Source of the DNA: Hydractinia symbiolongicarpus
Taxonomy: Eukaryota > Cnidaria > Hydrozoa > Anthoathecata > Hydractiniidae
DNA: 64,000 nucleotides
NCBI RefSeq assembly: GCF_029227915.1
Contig: NC_079886.1
Coordinates: forward strand, 20,558,501-20,622,500
Direction: 5' to 3'
Part shown: positions 35,158 to 47,206 of the stretch, piece by piece
How the letters are laid out: every line of letters starts with the position of its first letter
Position numbering within the stretch: position 1 is the stretch's first letter
Notes under the pieces: model-generated
Database searches by the model: none
What the model was told of the DNA's origin: nothing
The model's input: the letters and a program-made list of their open reading frames with translations, nothing else
Position numbers and translations under genes: made by a program

Positions 35158-36100
35158 TAAAACTTACTTGATCATCTAACACTAATAATTACACTGAAAT
35201 AAAATAAAAGCACTTTGCATAACAGAGTAAGGAAAAACTTTAATATGAATTGTTACTGTATAAATAAACGATACCTGCATATCGTAACCATATATTTAGG
35301 CCATGGTGGCCAGACACAAGTCTGTATCATACTGAACTTTGCTAGTGTTAGCTAGCTAGCATTAAATGTGCGTGCTTTTCTGGCTAGGATTTTTCTTCCT
35401 TCAAAACACAATGTAAGAAAGGATAAAAAGTTGTATTAGAGCAAGTCATAACAACCTAGCTAGCTAGCTAGACTGTATTTAACATAATTTTAAAATGCTT
35501 AATTTTGAGTGTAAAATTATATCTGAGCAGTAACTTCTTAACTGTTGGCTAAAATCAACAAAATAAACACCTGTACTTGGCACATGGTTTAGCTTTTATT
35601 AACTAACTAACTAACTAACCAACTAAATAACTATAACTAACTAGCTTTCAAACTTTATTTAGTATATTCTAGAAATGGAGACAAAAAGGGGCGCCCACAA
35701 AAAAAAAAAAGGATGAAGAAAAAAAACTTTGTTTTCTTTGCTAAAACATTGCGTTGTTGTAAAAACTCTTATACAAACTTACAAAAGTGTCATTGAAGAG
35801 TGTTTCCCTGAGTGAAAGTCAAAAAATAGTTAAAATCTAGTACTTTTTCTCAAAATATGAAGTTTTTATTTACCTGATTTTTTTACTTCCTCAAACAGAA
35901 ACCGGGATTTTCATCTTTGTTTACCTCAGAAAATCATCTACCTTTGCATAGGTACCCAACATAAACCGGCCTAAATTGGTTTAGTGCAAGAAAAGTACCC
36001 AAATGCTAAGGTGCCCATACGCTCACCTTTAAAAATTTTGAAGTTCTCAATTTCCGCCGCGCCGAGATTTTTTTGACGGCAAGAATTGTCACGTGACTGA
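35158..36100. other. Simple-repeat-rich, no gene
   Basis: Contains AGCTAGCTAGC words (35347-35366, 35456-35471), an ACTA microsatellite (35600-35640) and an A-run near 35699. No ORF above 60 codons with sense was found. Confidence 0.6.
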
Positions 36101-36119
36101 ACAGCCTATTAATATATAT

Positions 36120-37085
36120 TATAATATATGTAGCAATTTATGTAGTAAAGAAATAAATTCCATTTCTGTAACTTGACCCCTGACCCAAACTGTATTGCAC
36201 ACCAATGTCGGGCACCAATTTTGTTTTATTTAACCTTTTTTGGTTCTTAAAAAATATTTTACTGGTCCATGGAATATTACTATATACACCTTTTACTACT
36301 GTCATAAAAACTTATTCTATAACATAAAATTGCTGATAATTTGTTTTGCGAGACATTGTAAGAGCGGGCTCCTTCCAGTATTTTTATTTCAACCGAAGTT
36401 AGGATATAGTTTTTTAAAAATGTCTATATGGATGTGTGACACATATCTATACTAAGCGCTCAATCTATTGTTATTGTAAGGCTGGTACCCGTGTTTCTGT
36501 TTAACAGAAGTTACACTAAAGTTGTTTTTTTGTAACGCTGATAAACCTATATGGATGTATGGCATTGTTTACTTGTACTAAGCGGTCACCCTTGATTAAA
36601 ATTTATTTTTATGTTTCACCGGGAACATTTTGTGAAAATAAAAAGGATTTGTTGACTGTTTTCTATGACAGCAGCACAATATGTAAACCGTGATTTTATC
36701 TAAGCTAAATCGTTTCACAGGAGGTTTAACGCCGGATAGATTAAAAGCCGAATAAATTTATTTGTAAAGCAAATTTCAAAATGTATATTGTATTCACCCG
36801 TAAAGTTTGGTATAATATTCAAGCCCTGTTGGTCTAATGGTATGACACTCATTCAAATGAGAGATCCAGGTTCAAATCCTGGGCAGGGCTAGTAAAATGA
36901 TAATTATCTTGCAACACGAAAATGCTATGTTTAGAAGAGGTAGTTATACTTATTCGTCTTGCCATGTTTCAAAGAATGTTTTGAAAATAAGGGTCACCAA
37001 AAATTTTTGCTTGCGAACCTAGGGGACTTCGTCCCACTCTCCGCAACCCTTTTTATATTGATTAATTTACCTAAACAAATTATGA
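36120..37085 (+). repeat. Diverged ~1-kb tandem repeat, unit 1
   Basis: Unit 1 shares with 37150-38050 an ordered series of landmarks: TTCTGTA(A/T)CTT, ACACCAATG, ACTGTCAT(A/G)AAAACTT, a TTTTTATTT(C/A) stretch, a tRNA-like sequence, and GCTTGCGAACCTA(G/A)GGGACT. It includes inverted relatives of the satellite sequence around 26.7-27.6 kb (ACTAAGCGCTC near 36453). The short ORF at 36240-36455 is not supported as a gene. Confidence 0.65.
36823..36890 (+). other. tRNA-like sequence (A and B boxes)
   Basis: GCCCTGT at the start pairs with GCAGGGC at the end over seven positions. TGGTCTAATGGT is a good A box and GGTTCAAATCC a good B box. The anticodon arm is abnormal: the CTCA/TGAG stem leaves only a 6-base loop (TTCAAA), so a functional tRNA is unlikely. 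It is repeated at 37782 within a larger duplicated unit, which suggests a tRNA-derived SINE head. Confidence 0.55.
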
Positions 37086-37149
37086 AAAGCATATATCGTC
37101 TTTTTTGTTAGAATAATAGGTTATCGTAAAATAGACACGAAAAAACCCA

Positions 37150-38050
37150 AATATATCACACTCGTCACTTTGAAATGCCTCGTTTATCAATTCTACGATT
37201 AAAATATACTGTATACAAATAATGTCCTAATAATTTCTGTTTCTGTATCTTAACCTGATCTATACACCAATGCAGGATATCATGCTTTTAAGTCTAGCTC
37301 TAGCTAGGTACCAAACTAGCCTAACTAATTGCTATTCTGTTATGGTTTTTGTTTATTTTATATCTTTTTATCCCACTGTCATGAAAACTTGTTGTGCAAA
37401 ATAAACATATACTTCTGTTTGATTTTTAGCTGGACAGGGTTGCAATGGTCTGTTCCCTCCGTTTTTATTTAAGTAAAGTTGCAGTAAGTTTTTGTAGAAA
37501 ATGTCTCATACCTAACGAATGTCACGAATAATCTTCGATCTTTCACGGGAACTTTTTCCATAAAATGTTGCAGGATTCTTTAAGAGGGTTAAAACAGGTT
37601 ATAATCTGTTTTTTTATTTTTAAATGTTACAAAAACTTTTCCACAAAATAAAATTGCTGCGTGAATGTTTCAGCTGTAGCTTAACACAGCTTTTCGTAAA
37701 AAAATTTTCAACTAGTCCATTTGTGCTGTAAACTCCCAAGTGTATGTTACATTCACTTGTAAGTTTTACATATATATTTAAGTCCCGTTGGTCTACTGGT
37801 CAAGACATTCATGCAAATGAGAGATCCAGGTTCAAATCCTTGACAGGGCATGAAAAAGCATAATTATCTTCACCCACAACAATTACTTTCATTTACATAT
37901 CACAAAATGCCATGTTTAGAAAAGGCAGTTATGCTTGTTAGTCTTGCCTTATTTCAAGACACCTTTTAAAATAAAGCCCACTAAAGAAATTTGCTTGCGA
38001 ACCTAAGGGACTCTGTCCCACGCTCTGCGATCCTCTCTACATTGACATCT
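37150..38050 (+). repeat. Diverged ~1-kb tandem repeat, unit 2
   Basis: Second unit of the pair described at 36120-37085, with the tRNA-like sequence at 37782-37850. It is followed by a GACAGAC-bearing stretch and the CCCGTGG...CCACGGG hairpin near 38131-38150, as at Helentron-like termini. Confidence 0.65.
37782..37850 (+). other. tRNA-like sequence, second copy
   Basis: TGGTCTACTGGT and GGTTCAAATCC (A and B boxes) are conserved, but acceptor pairing is weaker (GTCCCGT against GACAGGG) and the anticodon arm is altered. This is a more decayed relative of 36823-36890. Confidence 0.5.
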
Positions 38051-38130
38051 GTCTGTCCGCAAGAAAAGCGTTGTGGACAGACACACGAAATGGCGTGTAG
38101 TTTGAAGATGAGCTACCCCGTGGATTTTAC

Positions 38131-38150
38131 CACGGGTTAACGACTGGTAC
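38131..38150 (-). repeat. CCCGTGG hairpin, Helentron-like end
   Basis: CCCGTGG, loop ATTTTA, CCACGGG, followed on the plus strand by TTAACGACTGG. Its reverse complement matches the left terminus of the element at 23400, so a related element probably starts here and runs leftward. The other end was not found. Confidence 0.45.
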
Positions 38151-38155
38151 CTATA

Positions 38156-39915
38156 TTTTATGTGAAGCTTATATATATAACAAAATTTATTATGTTGTAG
38201 CTAATATTTGTTTAGGGGGAGGTCGTTGTGCGTTCTCCTTCGCTGTGTTTCTTTTTGCCTTTAGTACCCAGCCCTCTCGAGGGACGGTACATTATGCGTT
38301 GATTTCTTGAACTTACCAGTCACGTTTTTAAGAAATATCTTTCTGTTTAAATCTGTCAAAAGTAGAAATATATAGGTTGTTTTTAAGAAGAAATATATAT
38401 CATATTACACATAGAACATTAGCGTCAACAACCTCGTCTCAGGTTCTATATATTTTAGCAGTATACTTAATAATCGAAGCATTTCAAAGTGACGACTGTC
38501 ATATCTTTGTGATATTTCGTATTGATACAGGATAGAATTGATAAATGCGGCATTTCAAAGTGACGAGTTTCATATATTTGCGATTTTTTGTATTGATACA
38601 GGATAAATGTCAAACAATTTACCACAAATGACACACACTATAAATATTTAGAGTATTGTTAAAGATACTTTTTTTAAAAAAAAGTTAAAAGAAAAAATTC
38701 TGCATATGTATATATATATTTAAAGATTTGCATTAAATAAGTATATACGTCTTCACGATTGCACGAGAATTGCTCATCAGATTTAAAACGCCTTAATAAA
38801 AAATATAGATGTTGATGTAGAAAAATTTTCCTTTTCCCACTTAACATGCACTGGTGTATGCTTACAGGCAGGACTAAAAAAGTTGATATCCTAAAACATG
38901 GCAATGTCTGCTACATGGCTTCCTTTGTGACTTTGATGTTATATAGCTACAATACACCTTTTAAAAGTTAAATAAAAATTACATACCCTTTATTTATCAA
39001 ACTCAAGTTATCCGTACAACTAGTTGCACCGTACTAATCATCTTAACACCAATTTAGAAGACATAACTTCAATATTAAAACTAAAAACGACCTTTCCTTT
39101 TTACCAAAAATACCCACTGCTGTGGGCTGGTAGATATGCTTGTTGTTGTTTTCTTCACTTTCTGCGCAGTAGCATTTACGCAGATTTTTGTCATAACTGC
39201 ACGGCATTGTCTTTTGAAACGACTACTTCGTGTATTACTACATATCATAATTACTGTGATAACGTGTAGTGTGCACACAAGTATGGCTTTCACTCCGCTC
39301 CGTAGCATTTAATGTTAAAAAGTGCCCATGAGGTCTGAGTGGGCAGTGTAAACTATTACATATACCCTTTTCAACTTTTTTAAAACATCGTGAGTGGGAA
39401 GAGAAGTAGAAGTAAAATCTGTAATATGCAGGTCATGTTATTTTGCTAAAATTGCTAGAGGCAACATATTATGTGAACAATTGTAGCCAGAATAAGCTAT
39501 GTGTTAGGGCATTCCTAATCAGAGTAGTATTATCTCACTTACTGTGTATATGTAGCTAGCTAGCAAAAAATATTGATCAGAAGAATTTTTTTATGCTAGT
39601 TAGCTAGCTATGTATAGCTGATTTTATTATATGCAAGATAAAACAGATAATTTTATGCTAGCTAAATTGGTAGTTTAATCCCAGCTAAGTATTAAATTTA
39701 TGCTTGCTTTGTAGCTAGTTTTATGCAAGCTACATGGCACTATTTGCTCTTTTTTATGCTAGCAGTAACTCCATAAAGTAGTTAGCTAACTATATGCTAT
39801 CAAGTTTTATTATTATTCCAGCTAAGTCAGCAGTTTTGTGCTAGCTAGCTTTAGATGTAAGGTTAAAAAGGGGTTCATTACATGTAAATAATAGTGATAT
39901 ATCAGCTACATATAC
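38156..39915. other. Gene-poor; TAGCTAGC-rich tract
   Basis: No credible coding sequence. Two ORFs of 75-81 codons overlap antisense at 39024-39308 without motifs. From 39540 to 39870 AGCT-containing words (TAGCTAGC, TTAGCTAGCTA) occur at an unusually high density. Confidence 0.5.
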
Positions 39916-40313
39916 ATTCTTTTTCTCCATAGGCAGAGAAGCAAAATCACAACAAATCGTCACTTTTGTTTGAGTTTGCTCCAAACTTCGTACTCGGACC
40001 TTCGTTTTGTTTGTCTCGCTAACTTTGGAGATCTGTTGTACCAGATGTTAAAACTAACCTGGGAAAGTGAAACAACAAGTGCTAATTTTGTTTAATAATC
40101 TTCACATCCCACTTCGTCCCAGACCCTTTGTTTTTTTATACAGCTGCGCGTACAGGAAGTGACCGCAGCTTTAGTTTGAGTGTCTTGAGTCCAAACGCGT
40201 ACAAGTTGAACCAACTCAACTTCACCTATATTTAAGGGAAATGGCGGAAATTTTATAAAAAATATAATTGTGTGAATATTTTTTTAATTTTTCTCATATT
40301 CTTGTAATAAACG
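39916..40313. repeat. Inverted duplication, right arm
   Basis: Reverse complement of 34104-34514. Together the arms enclose 5.4 kb. Because both outer ends run into ankyrin coding sequence pointing inward, this is a tail-to-tail duplication of the 3' end of an ankyrin gene or a long-TIR element that contains such an end. Confidence 0.85.
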
Positions 40314-40533
40314 TGGTATGCATTCCATTTAAGTATTTCACATCACTACCAGCATCAATTAAACATTTCACAATCGATTGCTTGTTGTAACATACAGCTT
40401 CCATCAACAGTGTTGTTTTAAAATAACCTCTCATTTTAACAATATCTGGATGATCAATAAGAATTGATTGAAATTTCTTGACATCATTTTTAATGATTTC
40501 TTCAAGTTCTAAACACAAATTAAGTGATAACAA
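40294..40533 (-). pseudogene. Ankyrin-repeat exon relic
   Basis: A 79-codon minus-strand frame. FQSILIDHPDIVKMRGYFKT continues LLMEAVCYNKQSIVKCLIDAGSDVKYLN, a good ankyrin repeat (TxLMxAxxxxxxxIVxxLIxxGxDV). Compared with the plus-strand paralogue ending at 34134, about 27 bases are missing after the last repeat (AATGGAATGCATACCACG), which shifts the frame into an early stop. A possible acceptor lies near 40515. It converges with the relic at 33.7-34.1 kb. Confidence 0.65.
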
Positions 40534-40539
40534 TTAACA

Positions 40540-43500
40540 ATAAAACGTAATAACAAGGGTGTAAAGTTTAACTTGAAAAAAACATTGCAAGAGAACACAT
40601 TTTTCTAACATTTCGGACTGGTAAAACAAATTTACACTAACTGAAGTAGCGCCAAAACTCTCCAGGTTCCATTGTAGGAGATGATAATGATGAAGCGGGA
40701 TTGATTTGCATGATGCCGGCGCAATGTCCTTTATTCTTCAAGTAATGTGAATAAAGGAGAAATAGTGAGATGAAGGCAGTTTTTTGCGAAGTGATAATTT
40801 CAGTGCATATATACAGGAAAAGCTCTCAACAATATTGACGTATAGGTTCTTGCCTTATAGGCTTAAATTTCTTCAAATACTGGCCTGGAATGTTAAGCGA
40901 GATGAAGCGCAAATTTTGTCATTGTTTGTTCTTGGAAAAGCTACAAACTGCTAAACCTGTATATAAAAATGAAGAGAAGAGAAAATAAAATAAAAATGTG
41001 AATCGTTGCCTTCCATTAAATTCAGACATACTCATTATGTTTTTTACAACGTGGTGTTTTCTGTAAAGAGATCATTTTAAGGTATAATGTAAATTGATCC
41101 CTTAAAACGATCCTCCTATTTACAATCGTCTCTATAAATCATCCGCTACATGGGGGTTTTATTACGAGAGTCCTTTCGTCGAATTAGACTAGCATTAATT
41201 AGAAATGTAATTAAAGACAATAATTCCTATATATTAACCAAATCTCGGTATAGATTACGTGCATTAGTAAAGCATAGTTGTTTAATTACGTCATGACATT
41301 CGTGAAGAGCGTGCCAATGGCACATATTTTTCGGTTTCCTCCTACGAAAAGTTGTAGATTCTAAACAAATGTCCCACAGAGGATAGAATTTTTTCGTTTT
41401 TACCCTTTTGTCATAATAACTTATGAAACAACCTTTTTCGCAGAAAAATAAAATCATGTGTAGAAAGAGATTTTTATCGAAATATTACAAAACAATTCCA
41501 ATCCGATTAGAGCCTGCAGTCATTTTAGTATGAAAAAATACAAGTAAATGTCCTATAACAATGAAAATCGTTTTTAGGCCGGTTTGATAAAATGCCTAAA
41601 AGTTTTTCACTATTATCATATTTCCTGTGTTCCTGAATTTGCCAATTTTTGGAGAGGCTTAAACCATTAAAAGCGATTCTCATGATTAAAACAATTCAGA
41701 CAGATAAAAAGTGCCCTAGGTTTAGAACCATATGCTCTATCCAGCCCAGAAAAAGTAGGAGTGTGCTTTGAAAGCACAGTAATAAATATTCAATGTAAAT
41801 TTTATGCCGTATGAATACAAAATTGTGAGAAAGTTATCGTTTGTGTTCCACCTGGATCTGCAGCACGGTTTACCCGACTTACCACCCAAATCTGGTGCCA
41901 CCGGCAATTAATTTATGAACATTCACAATAACTTTTTCTACAAAATAAAAAATACTAAACAACTGTTTTTGCTTTGCCGTAATAACAATAGGTTTCATTA
42001 AAGTCTTGTAAATGTGGGTTTTTGGAAAGATATTAAACCATTATTGCTGTATTGCTATAAGCGCCCCACTGTATTTGTGACACATTATATAATAAGTACC
42101 CTACTTGTAACACAGTTTACCTTGTACTAAGTGTTCAACACGGACTGGGACTTCCGGTCTTTCAGCTACAACGACAGTACAACCACCAATGCCTTATCAT
42201 TGCAAGAACTTCATATCGAATATCACTTCTTACTATAGTCTCCTAATTTTTTTTATTTTATAAAAGAAACCTGAAAATATGCATAAATTTATTGATGAAA
42301 AATAGGTTTCTGTTCGCTGCGACAACATGTTTGACCAACACGCAATGTCTTGCATAATCTACTAGCTATATACTGAAGTCTTGACTGCTGTTATGGAAAG
42401 ATAGTAAAGCAAAAAGGGGGATTTTGCTTTTTTGAAAAAACTCTAGAGGGTTGCAACCTCTAACTATAGTAGAACCAGCTGTCATTAGACAAGAAATATC
42501 ATTACAGCTAGCTGTTTTGTCACCTCATCATCAATACTCAAAGGTCAAGCACCTAGCTACCTGTAATTAAAAAGACAGAATCCTCCCAAAACTATGCTAT
42601 CTAGCTAGTTACATAAACAAAATGCATATAGCTGCTTGAACTTTGAATTATTACTTATTATTGCAAATGTGCCTTTGGAGTGCTGACATGGTAATAGATC
42701 GATAACAAATAAATATTATAAAGATGTGACCATCTTCCATCATCAAACATCGGAAAGGGGTGTTCTGTTCTTAAAAACTTTTTGTGGGGTGCCTTAAAGC
42801 CTAAAACTGAAAAACAAAACTTCCTCTTCACTCATTTGCACTACCTATGGCATATCTTAGCAATGTTTTCAGTTCCAAGTCATGATTCGTTAGCTTCTAG
42901 CCGCGAAGTTCAGTTACTTTCACACGTTGCAGCACTAACCAATGCTATGGAAAACGTCGCAGAACCCTGGGTAATTTAAGAAAGATGAGGTTCTGCCTTA
43001 AGTTTTTTAGATTTTTGCTGTTGATATCAGTATATTTTAGCCCTCGAGTGCCAATCCCCGTATGTATAGAAAAAATTGTCATTAATGTATGATGTATATG
43101 AAGTTCAGTTACTTTTTGGTCAGCATAAAATTCGACATAAGTTTGCGAGATTGTTTCAAAAATTGATTGCTATGAGAAATAAGCACATGTGGTTTCAATG
43201 ATTTGCTGAGAGAACAAATAAGTTACATAAAAAGCATTGATATGTTACATATCTTTATTAACTCTTAATTTTGGTAAGAAATCCTTTTAGTATAATACGA
43301 TTACTCATTAATAAATTGTTGCCAGTTTGTTCTATTTTGTGCTCGCATAGATTATGGGTTGTATTGAAACTAAGTTTTGTGTGTATCTGTTGCGTCCACC
43401 ACCTATAGCTAAAATTTAAATGTCAAATATCTGTTAATCTTTGTTCTTTTTGTTTAACCTTATCCTTTTTATAAACCTGCTGTCTATGATATCATAAAAC

Positions 43501-44370
43501 CTGTCCTGGAAATTCTGCATTGTAAACAAAGTTATGAGTACTACATTTTCTATATAATTAGCAATATTCATGTAATTGTATTTTTTAATATATCCAGAAA
43601 TAAAATCATCAATCTAAGAAAAGCATTGCTATTCCTGTTATGCTAGAAGTTTTGTAATGCTTTCCGCGTACTGATAATACTGTTAAACTTAAATTAACTG
43701 AATTTTTAAAAAAGCCTAGAACAAGTTAAAAAAAAATTTAAAATGAATCCTCAAATATTCAAACCGTTTTTATCTCCAAAAAAAGTGTCGCTTGCGTCTT
43801 TTTAGCGACATAAGGCTCATTATAAAATATCTTATCTTAACATGAAGTTTTGAAAAAACAGGACTTGACAAGCAGTAGCTTATAATACACACGCTCTTTA
43901 AAGAGAGTTCACCAGAGCCACGCGGCTTTCTTGTTTTTAGTTTCCTTAAAAAAACCTCAAATAACAAAACTTTATATAATAATATAGATCTTTGTCGTTT
44001 TCGTATAAAAGAACCTCTGGTAAGAAATTGTAAAATTATGATTATGCCAAACCATTAATTCCAAACATCTACTTTTTCTTCTTAGTTTTCTTAATAATTA
44101 CTAATGTCTTTTTAAGACATTTAATAGAGCAGTCATAAACCATGTTTCTGGTTTAACTAAACGTTTGTTTCTTAAACATTAGATCACCATTATGAAACCA
44201 ACATCATCAGTTTGGCTGTTGTACGTAACTAAGCGAAAACAAAAAAGCAATTAAATCTCATGCAAAAAAGATCGTTATATTAACCCTAAACTGAAAGATT
44301 GGGAAGATAACCGAGTAATATTGTGAATGTACGGCCATAATCAAAATACGAAGTATCTATAGACAGGGCC
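40540..44370. other. Long gene-poor stretch
   Basis: About 3.8 kb with only ORFs of 65-76 codons lacking motifs (41227-41457 minus, 42782-42979 plus, 43770-43967 minus). Fragments resembling the satellite family (CTTGTACTAAGTGTTCAAC near 42122) occur. It could be intron of the ankyrin gene and/or flank of the Polinton-like element, whose left end I could not locate. Confidence 0.5.
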
Positions 44371-44664
44371 GCAACTATTATGTACACACCTACTTGGAAG
44401 AGTGTAAATATAAAGAGGTTGAACTGCATGGTGCTTGCTACCTTAGCGAATCTGAGGATGATGTCGATGACAAGAGTTTTACTGAGTAATAGTTTATCGC
44501 ATGTTTATATAGTTAATAACAGCTATATGAAAATAAATAGATACATTTTGACAGGAAGCGAAATTAATGAAAATTCCTCGTTACTCTACAATGAATAAAG
44601 ATGTTCTTGTTGAGGCAATCCGCAAAGCTTGGTATAAAGATGTTTCAACTCAAACAAACGGTCC

Positions 44665-45201
44665 TTATTGCAAACCTTGTATTGAATTTGCATACGAGAA
44701 AAACCTTACGAAAGTTTGAAGTGATGGATTAATAACAACTTTAAATCCGTCACTTACACGAAGTCGGCAGGACCCATTATTCGACACAAATATCTCTGCC
44801 TTTCCATTAGCCTGTTTGTTGATAATAGCCGCCAGATCCTCGATTTTGTACAAATCCTTCACGATCCTGATCCGGGTAACGAGCTGATTAGACGTCGCCA
44901 TTCAGATAGTAAAATCATAATCATTACCAAAATTAAACCAGCCGCCGTGAATACTAATTGATTTTAAAGCGACCCTCGTGCACTGCCTTAGGTAATCATC
45001 ACAAATCATAGGCCTGTTGATGTCAGAGAGAAACAATTGTTTCATGGATCTGTATGTACCGACAGACTCCCTGCAGTATTCCCCGAGTTTAGCAAGTATC
45101 CCATCAAAGCTCCAACGACTTACCTTAACGATCCCGTTCGAATTGGATGGGATTGGCAAGCATTGGATTACTGGAACGTTCAAGTTAATTTTGCATCTCA
45201 T
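44665..45201 (-). pseudogene. Hypothetical virion-associated-like protein, one in-frame stop
   Basis: Two abutting minus-strand frames (45201-44902 and 44901-44665) are in the same phase, separated only by a TGA at 44902-44904. The second contains IRIVKDLYKIEDLAAIINKQ and RVSDGFKVVINPSLQTF, resembling a repeated segment in unnamed proteins of cnidarian Polinton-like elements (a 'YTxExLVxxIN...I.LSxxLQxFLG' type). The first contains SISIHGGWFNFG. The function is not known; a virion surface or minor capsid role is only a guess from context. Confidence 0.4.
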
Positions 45202-45500
45202 TGCGCGACGACCGCACTAGGCATGTCTGCCAAACACATGACAGAATCCTTACCCCTTGTCAAGTCTATCTTTCAATTTCATGTATACTATCACATGCGC
45301 CGTATACCATGAAGAATGAAAGTGTCCATGCTTTTTGACGATAGGTTTAGTCAGTACATGAATCCTTATTTGACATCTGGATTCGCGCAAGTGTGTCTTG
45401 AATACGGTGCAGATCCCCACGGTCTTTATAAATTTTAAGCAGTAGGTGCTTCACTAACCAACTTGCTACTAGACAACTTCAGGGTGAGCCCACGTAATGG
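45017..45500 (+). pseudogene. Hypothetical element protein, broken
   Basis: The plus-strand frame 45037-45312 has IGWDWQALDYWNVQVNFASH and FQFHVYYHMRRI. After a frame change, DDRFSQYMNPYLTSGFAQVC follows to about 45437, then more sequence after a stop (LLLDNFRVSPRNGQLTKMG). The balanced composition suggests former coding sequence antisense to the preceding entry. I cannot name the family. Either strand may be the real one over the overlap. Confidence 0.3.
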
Positions 45501-45563
45501 TCAGCTGACAAAAATGGGCATTAAGTGCTTGGATGACGTCAAAGCATCAAAAGAACGTACAAA

Positions 45564-45926
45564 ATGACCACACAAAAACAAAGACTACATTGTCCAGACT
45601 GCGATTATTACCCTGGATATCTATACTATCTAATTTTAAACAGGATTCGCAACGCCTTAGCGTGGGATAGAGAGATAGCCTCCCAGGATTATCTAGGATG
45701 CGATATTGTAACATTTATGAAGCCTATCCAAACACAGTTTAGAAGCAGCATAAACTGGAGAAGCCGAGGGCAGTGGCAGATTGACCACAAGATACTGATA
45801 AAACACAGAGAGAACGGGGTATATCCTAGCGAAGAAGAACAAATTGCAAGACTGCACGACACCAACATGCAGCCCATGTGGATTGAGGATAATCAGACGA
45901 AAGGTAATCGATATATCTCTGAATAG
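45564..45926 (+). CDS. HNH endonuclease-like protein
   Basis: A 120-codon frame. A possible zinc ribbon half (LHCPDCDY) is at the start, then LGCDIVTFMKPIQTQFRSSI, RGQWQIDHKILI (the HNH core DH) and RLHDTNMQPMWIEDNQTKGN (the 'TNLQPLW..DN..KG' block typical of viral and phage HNH proteins). The order and spacing match DNA-virus HNH nucleases, which cleave DNA with one bound metal. The second Zn cysteine pair is not obvious and the N-terminus looks shortened. It is the least damaged gene of the element. Confidence 0.65.
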   Translation: MTTQKQRLHCPDCDYYPGYLYYLILNRIRNALAWDREIASQDYLGCDIVTFMKPIQTQFRSSINWRSRGQWQIDHKILIKHRENGVYPSEEEQIARLHDTNMQPMWIEDNQTKGNRYISE

Positions 45927-45929
45927 AGT

Positions 45930-47168
45930 CGTGTTAGCGTTAGCATCATATGTAGTCTAGGGTGTTCGATCAACAAACAAGACTCTACCCACTGGAATAA
46001 CGACCTCTTGGAACGATGTTCCGCTCTGCTGCCTCTCTGTCCAACGTATGCTATAACAACAGCAACATCGCCAGCCATTGTGATATATAGGTGCTGCGCA
46101 ACAAATTCGACACCCTTTACTGCCACCTTTTTGAAAGAAGGAGACTACCGTCCCTATGATACTAGGAAGAGCAGCGCCGGCTTTTCCTGCCAAATATTTT
46201 AAAAATTTACCAAGTTTTTTAAGTTATTCTACGTAGAAAACTTTTAGTAGCACTACCAGCGCTTCCTACCGCTACAGCTGCTGCTCCTCCGCCCGTCACT
46301 GCTAGTGCAATGGTTAGTAACCCTTGTTCCTTAAACAAGGTTTTAAGTTTTTCAATGAGAGATGTATCATCTTTCACCATTTCTATCAGCGTTTCCTTAA
46401 TAGCGATGAGCTGGCCCTGAATCTTGGATGATAGCCATGAGCCTCCAATGCTGCTTCTTTTTTATCCTGTAGCCAATGGCTTTGTTCCGAACCTCTTGCT
46501 GTTCTTCCGATAATGCGGGCTGTGCTTTCTTTTTCTTAAGATTTTGTATCTCACCATCATAAAAAGTTATTTTACTTTTTAATAGTTTCATGTTCCAACT
46601 CGAAGTTTGGAGTTCGACATTGAACCCTCTTCTTTCACGTTCGGTAAAAATATTATCGCCGCCAAAGTAAGTCTCCGATAGAATGCTCGTCGTTTCATCC
46701 ATAACATTCTCGAATAATGGCTTGATCTTTATATCGTTCGCGTTCTTGATCGCCTTACCTATTATATTCGAAAGTTTTTGAGCCACTTCTTTGCTACCCT
46801 TATTTGGTGTAGTAGTATACTTGAATCCTAGGCCATTTACGAGGCCTAACTTTAGGTTCGACGTTATTGCACTGACTGATCGGAATTCCCTTTTTTATTA
46901 ACAAGGTTGGTTATATCTTCACCTTTAAAGATAAGCTGATCCCCCACCACTTGAAACTCGTCATAATGCCTAGCATCTGGCATTCCTAATGTATTCTCAT
47001 TAGTTTGGTGTCCTGCCGCATCTGGTGTTCTTCAGGTGTTTGCGTCAAGCTAGTGCCAGACTGGGGAAGGTCTTCAGGTCTACTAAAAGATGCATCATCA
47101 GTATCATCTCGAATATTTTTCTCAGGTATAAAATCGTTTTCTGGTTCATACGTTGGATTAATAGACAT
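45930..47168 (-). pseudogene. Coiled-coil/membrane protein of Polinton-like element
   Basis: Minus-strand pieces in shifting frames form one gene. The start MSINPTYEPENDFIPEKN is at 47168. LVNGLGFKYTTTPNKGSKEV and MAQKLSNIIGKAIKNANDIK follow, then a charged coiled-coil (residues before 46450). After a frameshift in an A-run near 46455 come KDDTSLIEKLKTLFKEQGLL and LTIALAVTGGGAAAVAVGSA (membrane segment), and finally AGKAGAALPSIIGTVVSFF near 46140-46195 with another hydrophobic stretch beyond a further frameshift. This coiled-coil, 'LFKEQG', membrane, 'GKAxAALPxIIG' order is one I associate with cnidarian Polinton-type elements. At least three frameshifts plus one stop disable it. Its role (possibly virion membrane or minor capsid) is unknown. 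Confidence 0.5.
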
Positions 47169-47206
47169 TTATTTCAACAAAAAATTATCTAATAATAAAA
47201 GTAGTA

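Noticed and set aside
36823-36890. Functional tRNA gene
   Set aside because: The anticodon loop has six bases and the D/anticodon pairing is poor; kept only as tRNA-like.
42782-42979. 65-codon plus-strand ORF
   Set aside because: No motif, no splice context, length expected by chance.
44902-45312. Treating both antisense ORFs (44902-45201 minus, 45037-45312 plus) as firm genes
   Set aside because: They overlap antisense and both are broken; only one strand is likely real, so both were given low confidence.
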